Source: Moringa oleifera (taxonomy: Eukaryota > Streptophyta > Magnoliopsida > Brassicales > Moringaceae). From it: 64,000 nucleotides of DNA. Numbering within the stretch: position 1 is the first letter of the stretch; each line of letters begins with the position of its first letter. The stretch covers positions 5,078,001 to 5,142,000 of the forward strand of contig JAJFZO010000230.1 of NCBI GenBank assembly GCA_021397835.1. The letters run 5' to 3'. Positions 48,445-59,990 of the stretch are shown one piece after another. Both the position numbers and the translations under genes were made by a program. The notes under the pieces were generated by a model, which searched no databases, was not told the DNA's origin, and saw only the letters and a list, made by a program, of their open reading frames with translations.

Positions 48445-49463
48445 GACCATCTCCAACCCAAAACACTAAATTTAACACTAATTTGGTGTTAAAAAAGAAT
48501 CTTTTTAGAATATTCTAACACCAAATTTTTTTCATCTCCAACTCATTTACATCAAATTGGTGTTATAATATTATTTTAATAATATAAATAATAATTTTTA
48601 ATAAAAATATTTATAAATATTAATTAATTTATAAATATTTTTAAAATAATTAATATAATTTAAAATTTTTATTTTTATTTATATATTTTTTAAAAATTAA
48701 TATTATATAAAAGATCCGATATTACGTGAAGTTATTCGAAATGAGCAAATGAAAATTTATGCAAAACGAGGTCGAGATCACCAATCTGAAAGAGTTAGTG
48801 GATCATTTAATCATTTTGATCAATATTTTGGTGGTGTAGGAGGAAGTGGAGATGACTTTCCCACATTTTAAATAGTTTTAAGGTTAGTTTATTATTGTTA
48901 AAGTATTTTAATTTTAATTAATGTTGTAATTTCAGTTTAAGTTGTAATCGTTAATGTGTTGTTATATTTATTGTATTGTGTTATCAATTGAAAAAAATTT
49001 ATTTTTATCATGTTCATGCAAAAATTTAAATTATATCATAAATTATAAATTATTTTAAATTTTTATATATTTTTAAATAATAATGTTAATAATATATATA
49101 ATTTTATCATTAATTAAATAAATTATTATTAATAATAATTTAAATAAAACAAAATTATATATTGAATACTGGTCTTATTTTAAAGATCTTGATGAGATAT
49201 TCTTAATGGTATAATTTTTTTCTAATAATATCATATATTTATTAAATTATTAATCAAAAATATATTTGATTTAAAACATTTAAAAAAATAATTTATAAAA
49301 AAATATTATTTTAACATTTCACCAATTTGGTGCAGCTACAGTACTGCACCAAATTTGGTGTAGCTGCACCAAATTGGTGAAACTAATTTGCCGTCTCGTT
49401 GGAGACGGTTTCACCATACTTTTGACGGTAAAATGCCGTATTACCGTCTCGTTGGAGACGGCC
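48445..49463. mobile_element. PIF/Harbinger-like element with TTA target duplication
   Basis: The left end GACCATCTCCAACCC and the right end, read inward, GGCCGTCTCCAACGAGACGG share the terminal repeat GRCCRTCTCCAAC. It is flanked by TTA on both sides (48442-48444, 49464-49466), the target duplication typical of PIF/Harbinger elements. Total 1,019 bp. Near the right end is a hairpin-forming region built of TTTGGTGCAGCTAC-like repeats and two copies of the palindromic CCGTCTCGTTGGAGACGG (49391-49408, 49444-49461). The interior has no DDE transposase, only a short open segment (48713-48871), so the element is non-autonomous. Confidence 0.8.
48713..48871 (+). pseudogene. Unrecognised C-terminal ORF fragment inside the Harbinger-like element
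   Basis: In an otherwise AT-only interior, the plus strand reads VIRNEQMKIYAKRGRDHQSE then RVSGSFNHFDQYFGGVGGSG, DDFPTF and a stop. The composition is clearly less AT-rich than the flanks. No start codon or upstream exon is visible. It looks like the last residues of a transposon-encoded protein left after internal deletion, perhaps the element's accessory ORF, but I cannot name the family. Confidence 0.45.
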
Positions 49464-49639
49464 TTATTAAATAAATTAAGTTTTTTTATCAATTTTTTCA
49501 AATTATGTTTCTAAAGAAAGTAAAATTATTTTAATTTTTTATTTAAAATAAAAAATAATATTTTAAATTTATAAAATTAAAAAATAAGAGAATATTTTCA
49601 TATTTTTAATTATTTTAATTATTTAAAAATAAAAATATG

Positions 49640-50290
49640 GATTTTAAGTCTTAAAAAAGTATGAAAAAATTTAAAAAAGAGATTTTTACATTCTCTAATA
49701 TAAAAATTATTTTAAAAATAAAATATTTATTTCAAGACATGTTTTCATAATCTCTAATATAAAATTATTTTTTAAAAAATAAAATATATATTTGATTTTT
49801 TGAGAAATATAAAAATATTAAGAGAAAGGTTTTATACTCTTTAATATAAAATTTTTATTTTTAAAAATAAAATATATATTTAATATTTTTTAAAATATAA
49901 AAATATTAAAAGAGAGATTTTTATACTTTTTAATATAAAATTATATGTAAAAATATATATATGTTTCAAGTTTTAAAAAGTATGAAAAACTCTTTAGAGA
50001 GATATTTTTATAAAAATATTTTTAAAAAATATATTGTAATAGTATGAAAAAATCTCAAAGGATAGATTTTCACACTTTTTAATATAAAAATTATTTTAAA
50101 AAGTAAAATAAATGAATATCTTATATTTTTAAGGATACGAAAAAATTCTTAAGAGAGATAGTTTTATATTTTTTAGTATAAAATTACTTTTAAATAAGAA
50201 AATTATTTTTTAAAATAACAAAAAATTTAAGAAAAAAATCTCTATATTCTCTAAAATGCTTCCAAAAAATAAAATATATTTTGCATAGCC
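49640..50290. repeat. AT-rich tandem repeat field, units about 60-95 bp
   Basis: Recurring phrase AGAGATTTTTATACTYTTTAATATAAAATT with an AAAATAAAATATATATTT tail. The TAATATAAA core (TAGTATAAA in the last unit) starts near 49696, 49755, 49842, 49931, 50080 and 50174. Degenerate units may continue to about 50690. This is a minisatellite-like field with no coding potential. Confidence 0.6.
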
Positions 50291-52383
50291 TCAAATTTAA
50301 TTTTATTTTTAATTACTAGAATTATAAAAAATCGAGTTTAAGATCTAAATTTATATATTTAAGTATTAATTATTTGCTTATGTTAGGATTATAAGATATT
50401 TAAATTATTTATATACTTTGTGTAACTTTGCTGTGTATTTTAGCTTAGTATTAATATATCCTTGTATTTGCATGAATCATAAAAAGTATGTTGAGAATTA
50501 GAGGTTGAAAAAGCATAAAACCTTCATATTCTCTATTATAGAAAATATTTTGTGGATTAAAGATCACGTAAAAGTGAAAACTTTACATCTTTTATCATAA
50601 AAAATGATTTTAGAAATTAGAGATAAAATAATAATTAAATTTTATATTCTTTAAAATTAAAATTTTATTTTTTTATACATATTTAAATTCTTTGTTGAGA
50701 TAATATTTTTTAAAAAATTAATTTTGAAATTTTAAAATTAAAAAATAATCATGATAATTTGATATCGATTTTGATATGCCACGGGAGTGCTAATTCTTTT
50801 CATGCATAATCGACTTTTGAATTAACATTTTAAAATTTAAAAAGTCAATGTTCCTTATTTATGTTTATTTTTATTAATTTAAAATATAATTTTTAAAAAT
50901 AAAAAAATTAATATTCAATATCACTGTAAAAAAATGGATAACACGACTTTCTTTATATTTTTTGTTTTTATTTAAAAAAAAAACTCAAGCCACTTGGTTA
51001 AAAATTAGTTGTGACAAAATTTATATGATTTTTTTATTAATATATAAATTTATTTATTAATAGATTAATTATATAATTTATTAATATTTTTTCAACTTTT
51101 TATTTGCAAATGAAAGTTAATATAATAAGTGTATCTTGTAAAAACAAAATTTTTATGAGCTTACTGATTTTGTAATAAGGAATTTCAATGTTATTTAATC
51201 TATTTATTTTTTATTTAATAGATATTTATGTTATTTTAAATGTTTCTTTTCATTAGTTTGTTGTGCATATTAATATTGTATTTTATTATTAAATTAAAAC
51301 ACATATTATAACTTTGATACCCTATCTTATTTTTTATTTATATTTTTTAAAATTAACAAAATGATCTATTAACTTGGTTCTTACAATTGGAGGTGGCATG
51401 CATTAAGTTTGACTTCATATTTTGATCAATTGCTTAACTTAGTGACAATATATTCATAATTGATTATTAAAGAGTCAATTAATAAAATTTAAAGTTTTAA
51501 ATAAATATCAATTCATTGGTTTAATGATAAATTTAAATATTTATATTGATAGTTTTATTTTAACTATGTTTAACTATTAAAATATAATAATTTTTATTTA
51601 GAATTTAATTTTAAAATAGTTGAATTTATAATTAATATTAATTTTTAAATTTAAGAATAAATATCATTTAAAACTACGTAAAATATTATTTTTCTTAATT
51701 TTTACTTTAAATTTTGAAATATCTTCAAAATTGATGAAAAATAGTCATAATTTGATGTTCATGAAAGTGTATTTTGGTTATTAAAATTTTTAAAATAATT
51801 TAAATAAAATTTTCAATTTTTTGAGTTAATTTTTAAATTTTGAACAATTTTTTATTCATAAAATACTTATTATAATTTTTTTAATTTTTACTATACTAAA
51901 AAAAATTTTAAATTTTTTATGTTGGTTGTTTGAATTTTTCTTACATTTATAAAAAAATTTAAATTAAAATACATAGTGCAAAATCCTTCATTTGAATGTT
52001 TTTAAATTTTATTTTTTTATAAAATTTAATTTAATTCAAACGAATAAATAAGAATTCGTTTAAATATATTTTAAAATTTAAACTAAAAATAAGGAGAGAG
52101 TATTTTTTTTAATTTTGGACTACACTTATTTTAAATTTAATGTAAAATATTAAATATTATAAATAAATATATTTAGTAACTTTTCTAAAGATTCAAATTT
52201 TGAGTTAATTTATACGATAGAAAATTTGTTTCTGATAGAGTACTTCACAACTTTGAGTCATGCAAGTGTTGTTCATACGTTTTGCGTTCCTTTTATTTTT
52301 ATTTATATTACCATCTTTTATTTTTATTCATGATTAATTTATAATAATAAATATTATTATATTTTACTTTCTGCTCATGATTG
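50291..52383. other. AT-rich spacer upstream of the PP2C gene
   Basis: Extremely AT-rich, no ORF or recognisable element. The PP2C promoter must lie at the right side; composition changes abruptly near 52384, so the 5' UTR is short or AT-rich. Confidence 0.4.
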
Positions 52384-55300
52384 ATGGAGCTAGTTAAAAA
52401 TATTGACAGGGGGCAACAGATTCCTCCCCGGCGGCATCACTTTCTTCTTCATTGTTTCTTGTTTGCCTGTGTGTTTTTAAGTTATCGACACAATCTGACG
52501 GGCCCATCTTCTTCCCTCCAACCCTCGGCTTCCTCCGCTCCCCCTCTGGGGGATGCCGTTACTGACGCCACGCAGCCGCCGCAACGATCGCAACTGCAGC
52601 CATCGGAGGGTATGATATCATCTAGGAATCCCGATGCCCTTTTCAGCGGCGGAGGCATCAGGTACCCACCATTAAATTACTTTTATTTTCGTCCCAAATA
52701 TAAGCATACACGTAATTTGTCTTGGTTTGAATTTTTTTTTTCTCGCCGCTGCATCCGTGATTTATTTGGATCATTTGGTTGTTAGTTTGAATACAAGTAG
52801 ATGCAATTGCTACATAATTTTGATCTTTGCATTACCTGAGAGTTTTAATCATTTTACCTGCTGTAGATGCTTCGGCTGTATCATATGTATGGCATTTTAA
52901 TATGTGAAAAATGGATTTTCGTTGAATTCTCTTTGAAGCATTGACAAGTTGCAGAGCTTCATGTTATGTTTGGGTTAGGTTAGTTCCCAGGCAGGTCAGG
53001 AAGCTTTTTAGTTTTGGAACAATTGAACTATAACATTAATTTCCAAACATTATCTTAAAAAGTTTGCTAGTTGTGAAAAGGTGTGGCAATCCTAAGCTTT
53101 TTCAGATATTTCAGCCTTTATGAAGAATGACTTTTCGAGTCCACTTGATATTATATTAATATCTATCTTCAGAAGGTAATCCTTATTTGTGGGATTTGAA
53201 AGTTGCATTAAGTTTTGTCTTGCTGGTGAAAATAACAATAGACGTAATGCACAATTTCAAGGAAACTGGCACCAGTAAACTGAGCCAGTGAATTGTTTTG
53301 TTTCCTGTTCTCAAGTTAGCTTGCTTATTGGCAGCCAAAGTGCGAAATTCAGCTATGGATATTTCAGTTTCAAGGGTAAAAGAGCTTCAATGGAGGATTT
53401 TTATGAGACGAGAATATCTGAAGTTGATGGCCAGGTGGTTGCTTTTTTTGGTGTTTTTGACGGTATGCCATGATCTCTATGTTGCGAACTTGGTATTCAA
53501 TTTCATGTCCCAAATCAACAGCTGGCAGTTTTTTCTTTCTGCTTTACATGCTCTCATTTTGCTTGGCATGGTGGTCTGTTGGTGTTGAAAAGTTCAAGTT
53601 GCTCGTTTTTTTATGCTTCATAGTGCAATTATATATTGGGTTTGTGATGGGTGTTCCTTTCCTCCCTTGATTTAGGCCATGGAGGCTCCAGAACAGCAGA
53701 ATACCTCAAAAACAACCTTTTTAATAATTTAAGTAGCCACCCTGATTTTATAAAGGACACAAAGACAGCGATAGGTATGAAGTTAGTGAGTTTGAACTTC
53801 GTCATACACTGATACACGTAAAGTGTGAGTTTTGTTCTTTCCCTTGATGGATCATTAATTAGGAACAGTTTCTGATTGCAGTCGAAGTATTTAGAAGGAC
53901 TGATACAGATTACCTCAATGAAGAGAAAGGCCAGCAGAGAGATGCTGGTTCAACTGCATCAACAGCTCTGATTTTGGGGGACAGGTTGCTTGTTGCAAAT
54001 GTTGGTGATTCCAGAGTGGTAGCTTCTATCAGTGGATCAGGTTGATGTCTTCTCTGCTGGAAGTAACTTAGGGTCATCTAGGCATACTATTGCAAGGATT
54101 TATAATTTGGGGTGAATAGTAGTGTGCTGAATGGAACTCCTATTTGCTTGACATCACCTCTGTTAATTTTTGTCTTTTAGTAAATTTATCTTGTAAAAAA
54201 ATACTATGCAAAACGAAAGCAGTACTCACTAATGTTGCCCATGTTCTATAAAGCCTAGTTGACTTGTTGCTTGTCCAATGGTTAAAATGATATAGACACA
54301 AACATACATGGACATGCACATTTGTATACATCTGAGGTTTCAGTTGAACTTTACGTTTGTTATGTCTTTTAGGTTAGCAATATCTGACTGCTATTTGTTA
54401 TGTAATTATATATTTTTATTAATTATATAGCATTATAATTCTTTATTTTTTCTTGTAGCTATCCCCCTATCCATTGATCACAAACCTGATAGATCTGATG
54501 AACGCCAAAGGATTGAAGAGGCTGGTGGTTTCATCATCTGGGCTGGTAAAATTTCATTTTATTGTTATTTATATAGGCTTTTATGATATTTGCCCTTTCT
54601 TTTCCTAATATGCATTTGATGTATGCTGATGCTATATTATGTGAAACGGTGTACTTAATATCTTCACAGCTTCTTTATTGGATTAAAGTTTATTATTCAG
54701 TTATCTATGTGACTCTTTTTAACTTTCCTTTGAATGATTTTGAATGCTTAAATTTCTATGTATTAGTGCAGTTTCCAAACTGACGTAAGTTCAACTGAAG
54801 TTTTTATAGGAGTATATGTTATGGTTTAGAATTTGAAAAGCTTTTTTTTTTTTTTGTTGCTAAATTGCATCAGGAACATGGCGGGTTGGTGGCATTCTTG
54901 CTGTTTCTCGTGCATTTGGAGATAAACTACTTAAGCGATATGTTGTTGCTGAGCCAGAAATTCAGGTAATAGGAGGGTCTGCTGATTCTGATCAGTCTGT
55001 TACAAATGTTCTTTTTTAAGTAAAGAATCCACTGTAGCATTCTTTTCCTAAATGCAAAACCATATAGAAATATTTCGCAGAGTAGCTGATGAATTTTTTA
55101 GAAAAATAGATCAGCATTACAGTTGCAAAACGAGTCATTGACTATTTCCAACTAAAAATCACATCTGAGAATTTAGTTTCTGTTACATCTGAGAGTAAGG
55201 TTACTGATAAGGAACTTTTTATTCTTTTTCTTGGCATTTAGCCAAAAAAATTCCAAATGTTTCCCCTTTATACCTAATTTGTTTTGCTATTTCTTTGTTT

Positions 55301-57313
55301 GCTAAAACAGAAATGGTTCCACAAGAATTCAACAATTGCTATATGTCTGTGTTGCCTTGTTAAATATTTTGTTACTGATGCTTACTTACCTTCCCTCATC
55401 CAGGAAGCAGATATCGATGCTGTTGATTTTATAATCATTGCAAGTGATGGACTTTGGAATGTCATGTCAAACAAAGTAAGTTGTTGTTACTCGAAAAAAT
55501 TATTCTTGAGTGAAACAAAAAGAAAGTTTTATGTACGTTGTCCCTTAAAGTTTTGCTGAAGGTTTTATTTGAATTTTATTTTGTGAATTTCTGTTCAAAG
55601 CATCGGATTTCATTAAGTAAACTACTAACTGCATAATTTACAATATCCTTATTTTCTGTTTCAACTCTGTTTTAGTGTTCCCTCCTTTACGAATTACTCT
55701 CCGGAATTTGGAAAATGCATGAAGTTGTACTGGTGGCTTACTAGAAGGAATCCTTGCATGATGTAAAAAACACTTTTTAAGTCCTTTAACTTTGACTCCA
55801 TTTACTGGAATTCAGTAAACTTTGGTTGTTAAAAACGATCAGTGAACTTGTACAATTAATCCAATTTTATCTTTCCATTAGGTTGCTGTTGGTAAAGATG
55901 GAAGGAAATATATGTTGGTGTCTATGCTGGATAAGCCAAGGAAAATATCGTGGTATTATCATAGAGTGATTGGGTTTCAAAGTTAGAGTAGAGAACCCCA
56001 ATCACCCTGATGGATCACTATCTTACTTCCGTAAAACTTGTCACGAACCCAATCGACACCCAGGTTCTTCTATCAATTTGTGATCCAATTATGATTTTTC
56101 TTTTCAAGTTCAAATCTCTACACCAGTTCTACCATGCCCTCTAGTCAAATCCTTCATGCAGAAGCAAATCTCCTTCTCCTGCCATGCTAAAGAGAAAGGC
56201 TGCTCAATCACAAAAACAACATAACAAAAATCATTGAGGAGCTCAAGAAAGAAATGTAAGAGTTTTAGCAAAGAGAACAAAAATTAGAGAACTGAAAAGA
56301 AAGACGAAAATTTGAAATTGAACTTGATATAAAAGGAACAAGAGGTGTTCAACCTTGAGTGTTAAAAGGAAAAAAAAGAAGAAGATAATTGATGGATTTA
56401 CAACTACGGAAAACTGGAGCAACTGAAAAGTTGGACTCTGTAGGTGCATGACAGAAGTTTGAGACAATATACCTTGTTGCACAATTTGATGGTAAATGGG
56501 TAAAGTAAACCAAGGTCGATGGAGATGTCATTTTTGTTGTTTGATAAAATGACCCCTAGAGGTTTCGACTCAAATTTCAATACATGCCAACTTTTGATGC
56601 AGAAAGCTGGATAATAGAGTTGGCAATTAGATTCTTGAGTGGATGGAAAAACAAGGGAATTGATCTAAACGAGGCTATGTTAAGATCAATTTTAAGCTTC
56701 AAATTGCTGGAATGTTTCTGTGAAATCTCTGTTTCATTTATGTAACTAACCTAGCTAATTGTACATACTGCATATTGAGAGTTTTCATTTGTTTAATCTG
56801 CAAAAATTTGATACCTACATAGAAGTTTTATGGTGCGGTCTAAGAGAATAACCCAACAAAAGAGGGACCGCCCTTGAGATGAGTTTGTGCGTTCAGACCT
56901 GCCCAACCTACTGAAGTTGTAACCATGATATACCATTTTCGAATACTTTACTGCTCAATGCATGTGTTCATTCCCATGAAAATATCTTTTTATTTTTGAA
57001 ACAAGTCTAGTTTCCATTCTAGTAAATTAGATTCTTATTTAGGAATCTAAACTTATCATCAATTCTTCCAGGAGATAATAGTGTTTTAAATCATTTAGCT
57101 AGTTCATTTTGGTTTTTTTTCTTTTTAGATCTCCTCTTCCATTCCAATTATTTGGATATCAATTGCTCTCTCGTCTTCTTTCAGGATGCTGTGGCTATAG
57201 TGCAGGATATAACAGATGCAGAAGCAGCATCCAGAACACTGGTACAAGAAGCTTATGCACGAGGAAGCACAGACAACATTACTTGCATTGTTGTCCGAAT
57301 TGGGAGCTCATAA
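52384..57313 (+). CDS. Protein phosphatase 2C with N-terminal membrane anchor
   Basis: Eight exons (52384-52661, 53320-53462, 53676-53774, 53882-54040, 54459-54545, 54874-54965, 55404-55475, 57185-57313), all GT-AG, give 352 residues. A hydrophobic segment at about 20-34 ([15 protein letters not shown]) behind basic residues suggests a signal anchor. The Ser/Thr phosphatase core follows: E118 in SMEDF, D140-G141 in [64 protein letters not shown]301 in ASDGLWNV and D340-N341 in GSTDNITC, so the Mg/Mn-binding residues are present. It is most like Arabidopsis At1g43900 as I remember it. Exon 2 has alternative acceptors. Intron 7 is long (1.7 kb) and may contain inserted DNA. The substrate is unknown. 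The ATG at 52384 is the first in frame; a TTG precedes it. Confidence 0.93.
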
Positions 57314-58425
57314 GACTATAAAGAGTACTGATTGGGTTTATTATTTATCTGTCAGTAGTCAGTTATATTAATTAGTTAAGACAAAGCATCTGTGTTTCTT
57401 GTATTTTGTCTTTCACTGAGGATAGTTTGACAGCTTCTAAGCTGAGAAAACAGGAGTCTCCAGCGAGTCATTTTTTAAGTGGTTCCTTTTAGTACTGGTC
57501 GTAGTTTATTATTATCTTTGGCTGACAGCTGCTTTTTCCATGCTGTTGGTCGGAAATCACATGTCATTATCTTGAAAAACTTGTCCTTTTGCTATCGTCC
57601 ATTAATTGTGCTGTGTGCAAAGATTGGTGATGCCTAGATGTGCATCCAGTTTTCATACGCTGATTGTGATACTTCGAAAGACTTTGTTGTTGGGGTCTTC
57701 ATGCATGTGGCAAAATTTACCAAGAAATTAAGCAAAAAGCAATTGGTATGCCCCAGAGAATTTGTTTGGTATAGCTGAATTTGACATTAAATTATTGTCA
57801 TGGGTCACTTCCCTGAACCACCACCTCATTTACTGACAAAAGTAGTCTGGGCGTGCTTGTTCTCTTCTTCCAAGATTCCAAGCTCCTTCATGGGACCCCT
57901 CCAATGATCTGCCAGCCTCCCCTGCCATTGAAAAGTATTTGGGCATTGTTTACGATGTTAGTGCTTAACTGAGCTGGCATTGCCAAATCAGCACCAACCC
58001 TTTTCAGCCTCCCAATTGGCAGCTTTCAACAATCAGTGAAATTAAATGCCTTACTCTTCAAGGCAATGCATCTTCCTTGCAATTTCTATTGAAGGATCTG
58101 AGAAAAAGTATGCCTGGTTGACACACGAAGCAGGTTGGAAACTTTTCTTGTTGACAAATGGGTCCTTTGCTGAGTGTTGCCCACCGACCCCCCCACCAGG
58201 TGCCAACAATTCACATTTTGTCATCGGCCACCTTCAGTCCTTTTCCATCCACGTAAAACCCGGCCTTATCTCTCTTTCATATGTGCTCCTCTGGCGCTCT
58301 CCTACCTAATTCCCCTTCAGTTTCTATATCATTCTCTGCTTTCAGGCCTCCAGTAAGTCTTAACTAGACTGCTGGGAAGACCGTCTCTCTTGTTTCAGGG
58401 TTTTTCAGATTTGAAAGGATAAACC
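57314..58425. other. Spacer between PP2C and AAA-ATPase
   Basis: The first few hundred bases are likely PP2C 3' UTR. From about 57830 the DNA becomes more GC-rich, with CT-rich stretches consistent with the promoter and 5' UTR of the AAA-ATPase gene. The ORF at 58046-58309 has no known domain. Confidence 0.4.
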
Positions 58426-59990
58426 ATGGCTTCCCTATTGAAGGAGGTTCCCTCTGTGTCCACTGTCCTCTCTGCGTACGCCTCTCTGTCTGCCTTGACC
58501 ATGTTGATCCGAACGGTTCTGAATGAGATGATCCCGAAACGTTTGCAAGATTACATAACCAGCAAGGTCTCTGATTTGTTATCCGGTCGGTTCTCTTCTG
58601 ACTTCACTTTCATCATCGAAGAACGCTGGCAGGCTGTGGACAACGAGACCTTCCGTGCTGTAGAGGTGTATCTGCCCACCAGAATCGGCCCTTCCACAAG
58701 CAGCCTCCTCATCGGCTCCAATGATTCCCACAACCCAACCGCTCCGCCGAAGCCAAGCATACCAGTGGATGCCAAGATCATGGATGAATATGAAGGCATT
58801 CCCCTGGAGTGGTCTCTCCACTCAGTCGAATCCAAGAAGTACTACATCCGGGACAGGAGATACTTCCGGCTTACCTGCAAGAAGAAGATCAGGGACAGAG
58901 TCTTGAACAGCTATTTCCCTTACATTGCAAGAACTGCTCAGTCCATTTTGAGCAAGCGCGAGACTCTCAACATCTACACCTACAACCAGGACTGGTCCAT
59001 GTGGGAATCCACTGTTTTCAAGCACCCTTGTACCTTCGAGACTCTAGCCATGGAGCCAGAGCTCAAGCAATCAATCATAGATGATCTCGACGCGTTCGTG
59101 CAGCGAAAGGAGTTCTTTGAAAGCGTCGGTAGGGCCTGGAAACGTGGGTACCTTCTGTATGGTCCTCCCGGAACTGGAAAATCCTCATTGGTTGCCGCCA
59201 TTGCCAACTACATGAGGTACAATATATATGATCTTCAGTTCCAGAGCGTCAAAAGCGACGCTGATCTCCGGCGAATTCTCACCTCCACAACCAACCGCTC
59301 CATTCTACTCATTGAAGACATTGATTGCAGCACAAAGGTCTCCCATGACCGTAGCAAGGAATCATCGGATTCTGATGAGGAAGAGGAGGAGCCAACCAAA
59401 CGGCCTTCCATTGATCCAGGGGTAATTTACTATATCCTTTTCCTCTGATTTTGTGTTGAGTCTGTGTTTAGAAACTGATACCTGAAGGCTTAATTTTACA
59501 GGTAACACTATCAGGCCTGCTCAACTTCATCGATGGATTGTGGTCAAGTTGCGGAGACGAAAGAATCATCATCTTCACCACAAATCACAAAGACAAATTG
59601 GATCCAGCACTACTACGCCCTGGACGAATGGATGTTCACGTCTACATGGGTTATTGTACTCCCTTCGGATTCAAAAAGCTTGCCACTACATATCTCGGCA
59701 TCAAAGAGCACTCCCTGTTTGGGTCCATAGAAAATCTGATCCAAAGCGTGGAGGTCACTCCAGCAGAAGTAGCACAGCAGCTGATGAAGAGCGACTGCCC
59801 CAAAGTTGGATTAGAGAGTCTCATCGAATTTCTCAACATGAAGAAGGACCAACCAGCTGGGGAAGCTGTGGCTAAGAATGAGCAACAGAAAAAAACAAAA
59901 GTAGCAAAGAAAGAGAAGAAAGAGAAGAAAAGTAAGGGAAAATGTGGGAGTCAGAGTGAAAGTGAAGGGAGATCAATATATCTGACTTAA
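58426..59990 (+). CDS. AAA-ATPase (AAA_assoc/BCS1-like plant family)
   Basis: Two exons, 58426-59421 and 59502-59990, separated by an 80-bp GT-AG intron, encode 494 residues. The start has a good context (AAACCATGGCT). Order of parts: an N-terminal hydrophobic/amphipathic segment (about 11-35), the plant AAA-associated domain (about 30-130), then the AAA core with Walker A GPPGTGKSS (about 246-254), Walker B SILLIEDIDCS (about 295-305), sensor-1 TTNH (358-361) and RPGRMD (371-376). An acidic run (DSDEEEEEP) lies between Walker B and the intron, and the C-terminus is a Lys-rich tail. Family members are mitochondrial- or ER-membrane ATPases, several stress-induced; the specific role is unknown. 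It resembles Arabidopsis At1g43910 in position and family. Codon use is GC-richer than its neighbours, common in this family. Confidence 0.94.

Noticed and set aside
49640..50290. Regularly spaced repeats considered as a CRISPR array
   Set aside because: Repeats are degenerate, AT-only and contiguous without unique spacers, and the genome is eukaryotic.
58551..59207. Several antisense and alternative-frame ORFs in the AAA-ATPase gene
   Set aside because: Shadow frames of a GC-richer coding exon; the sense frame has all AAA motifs.
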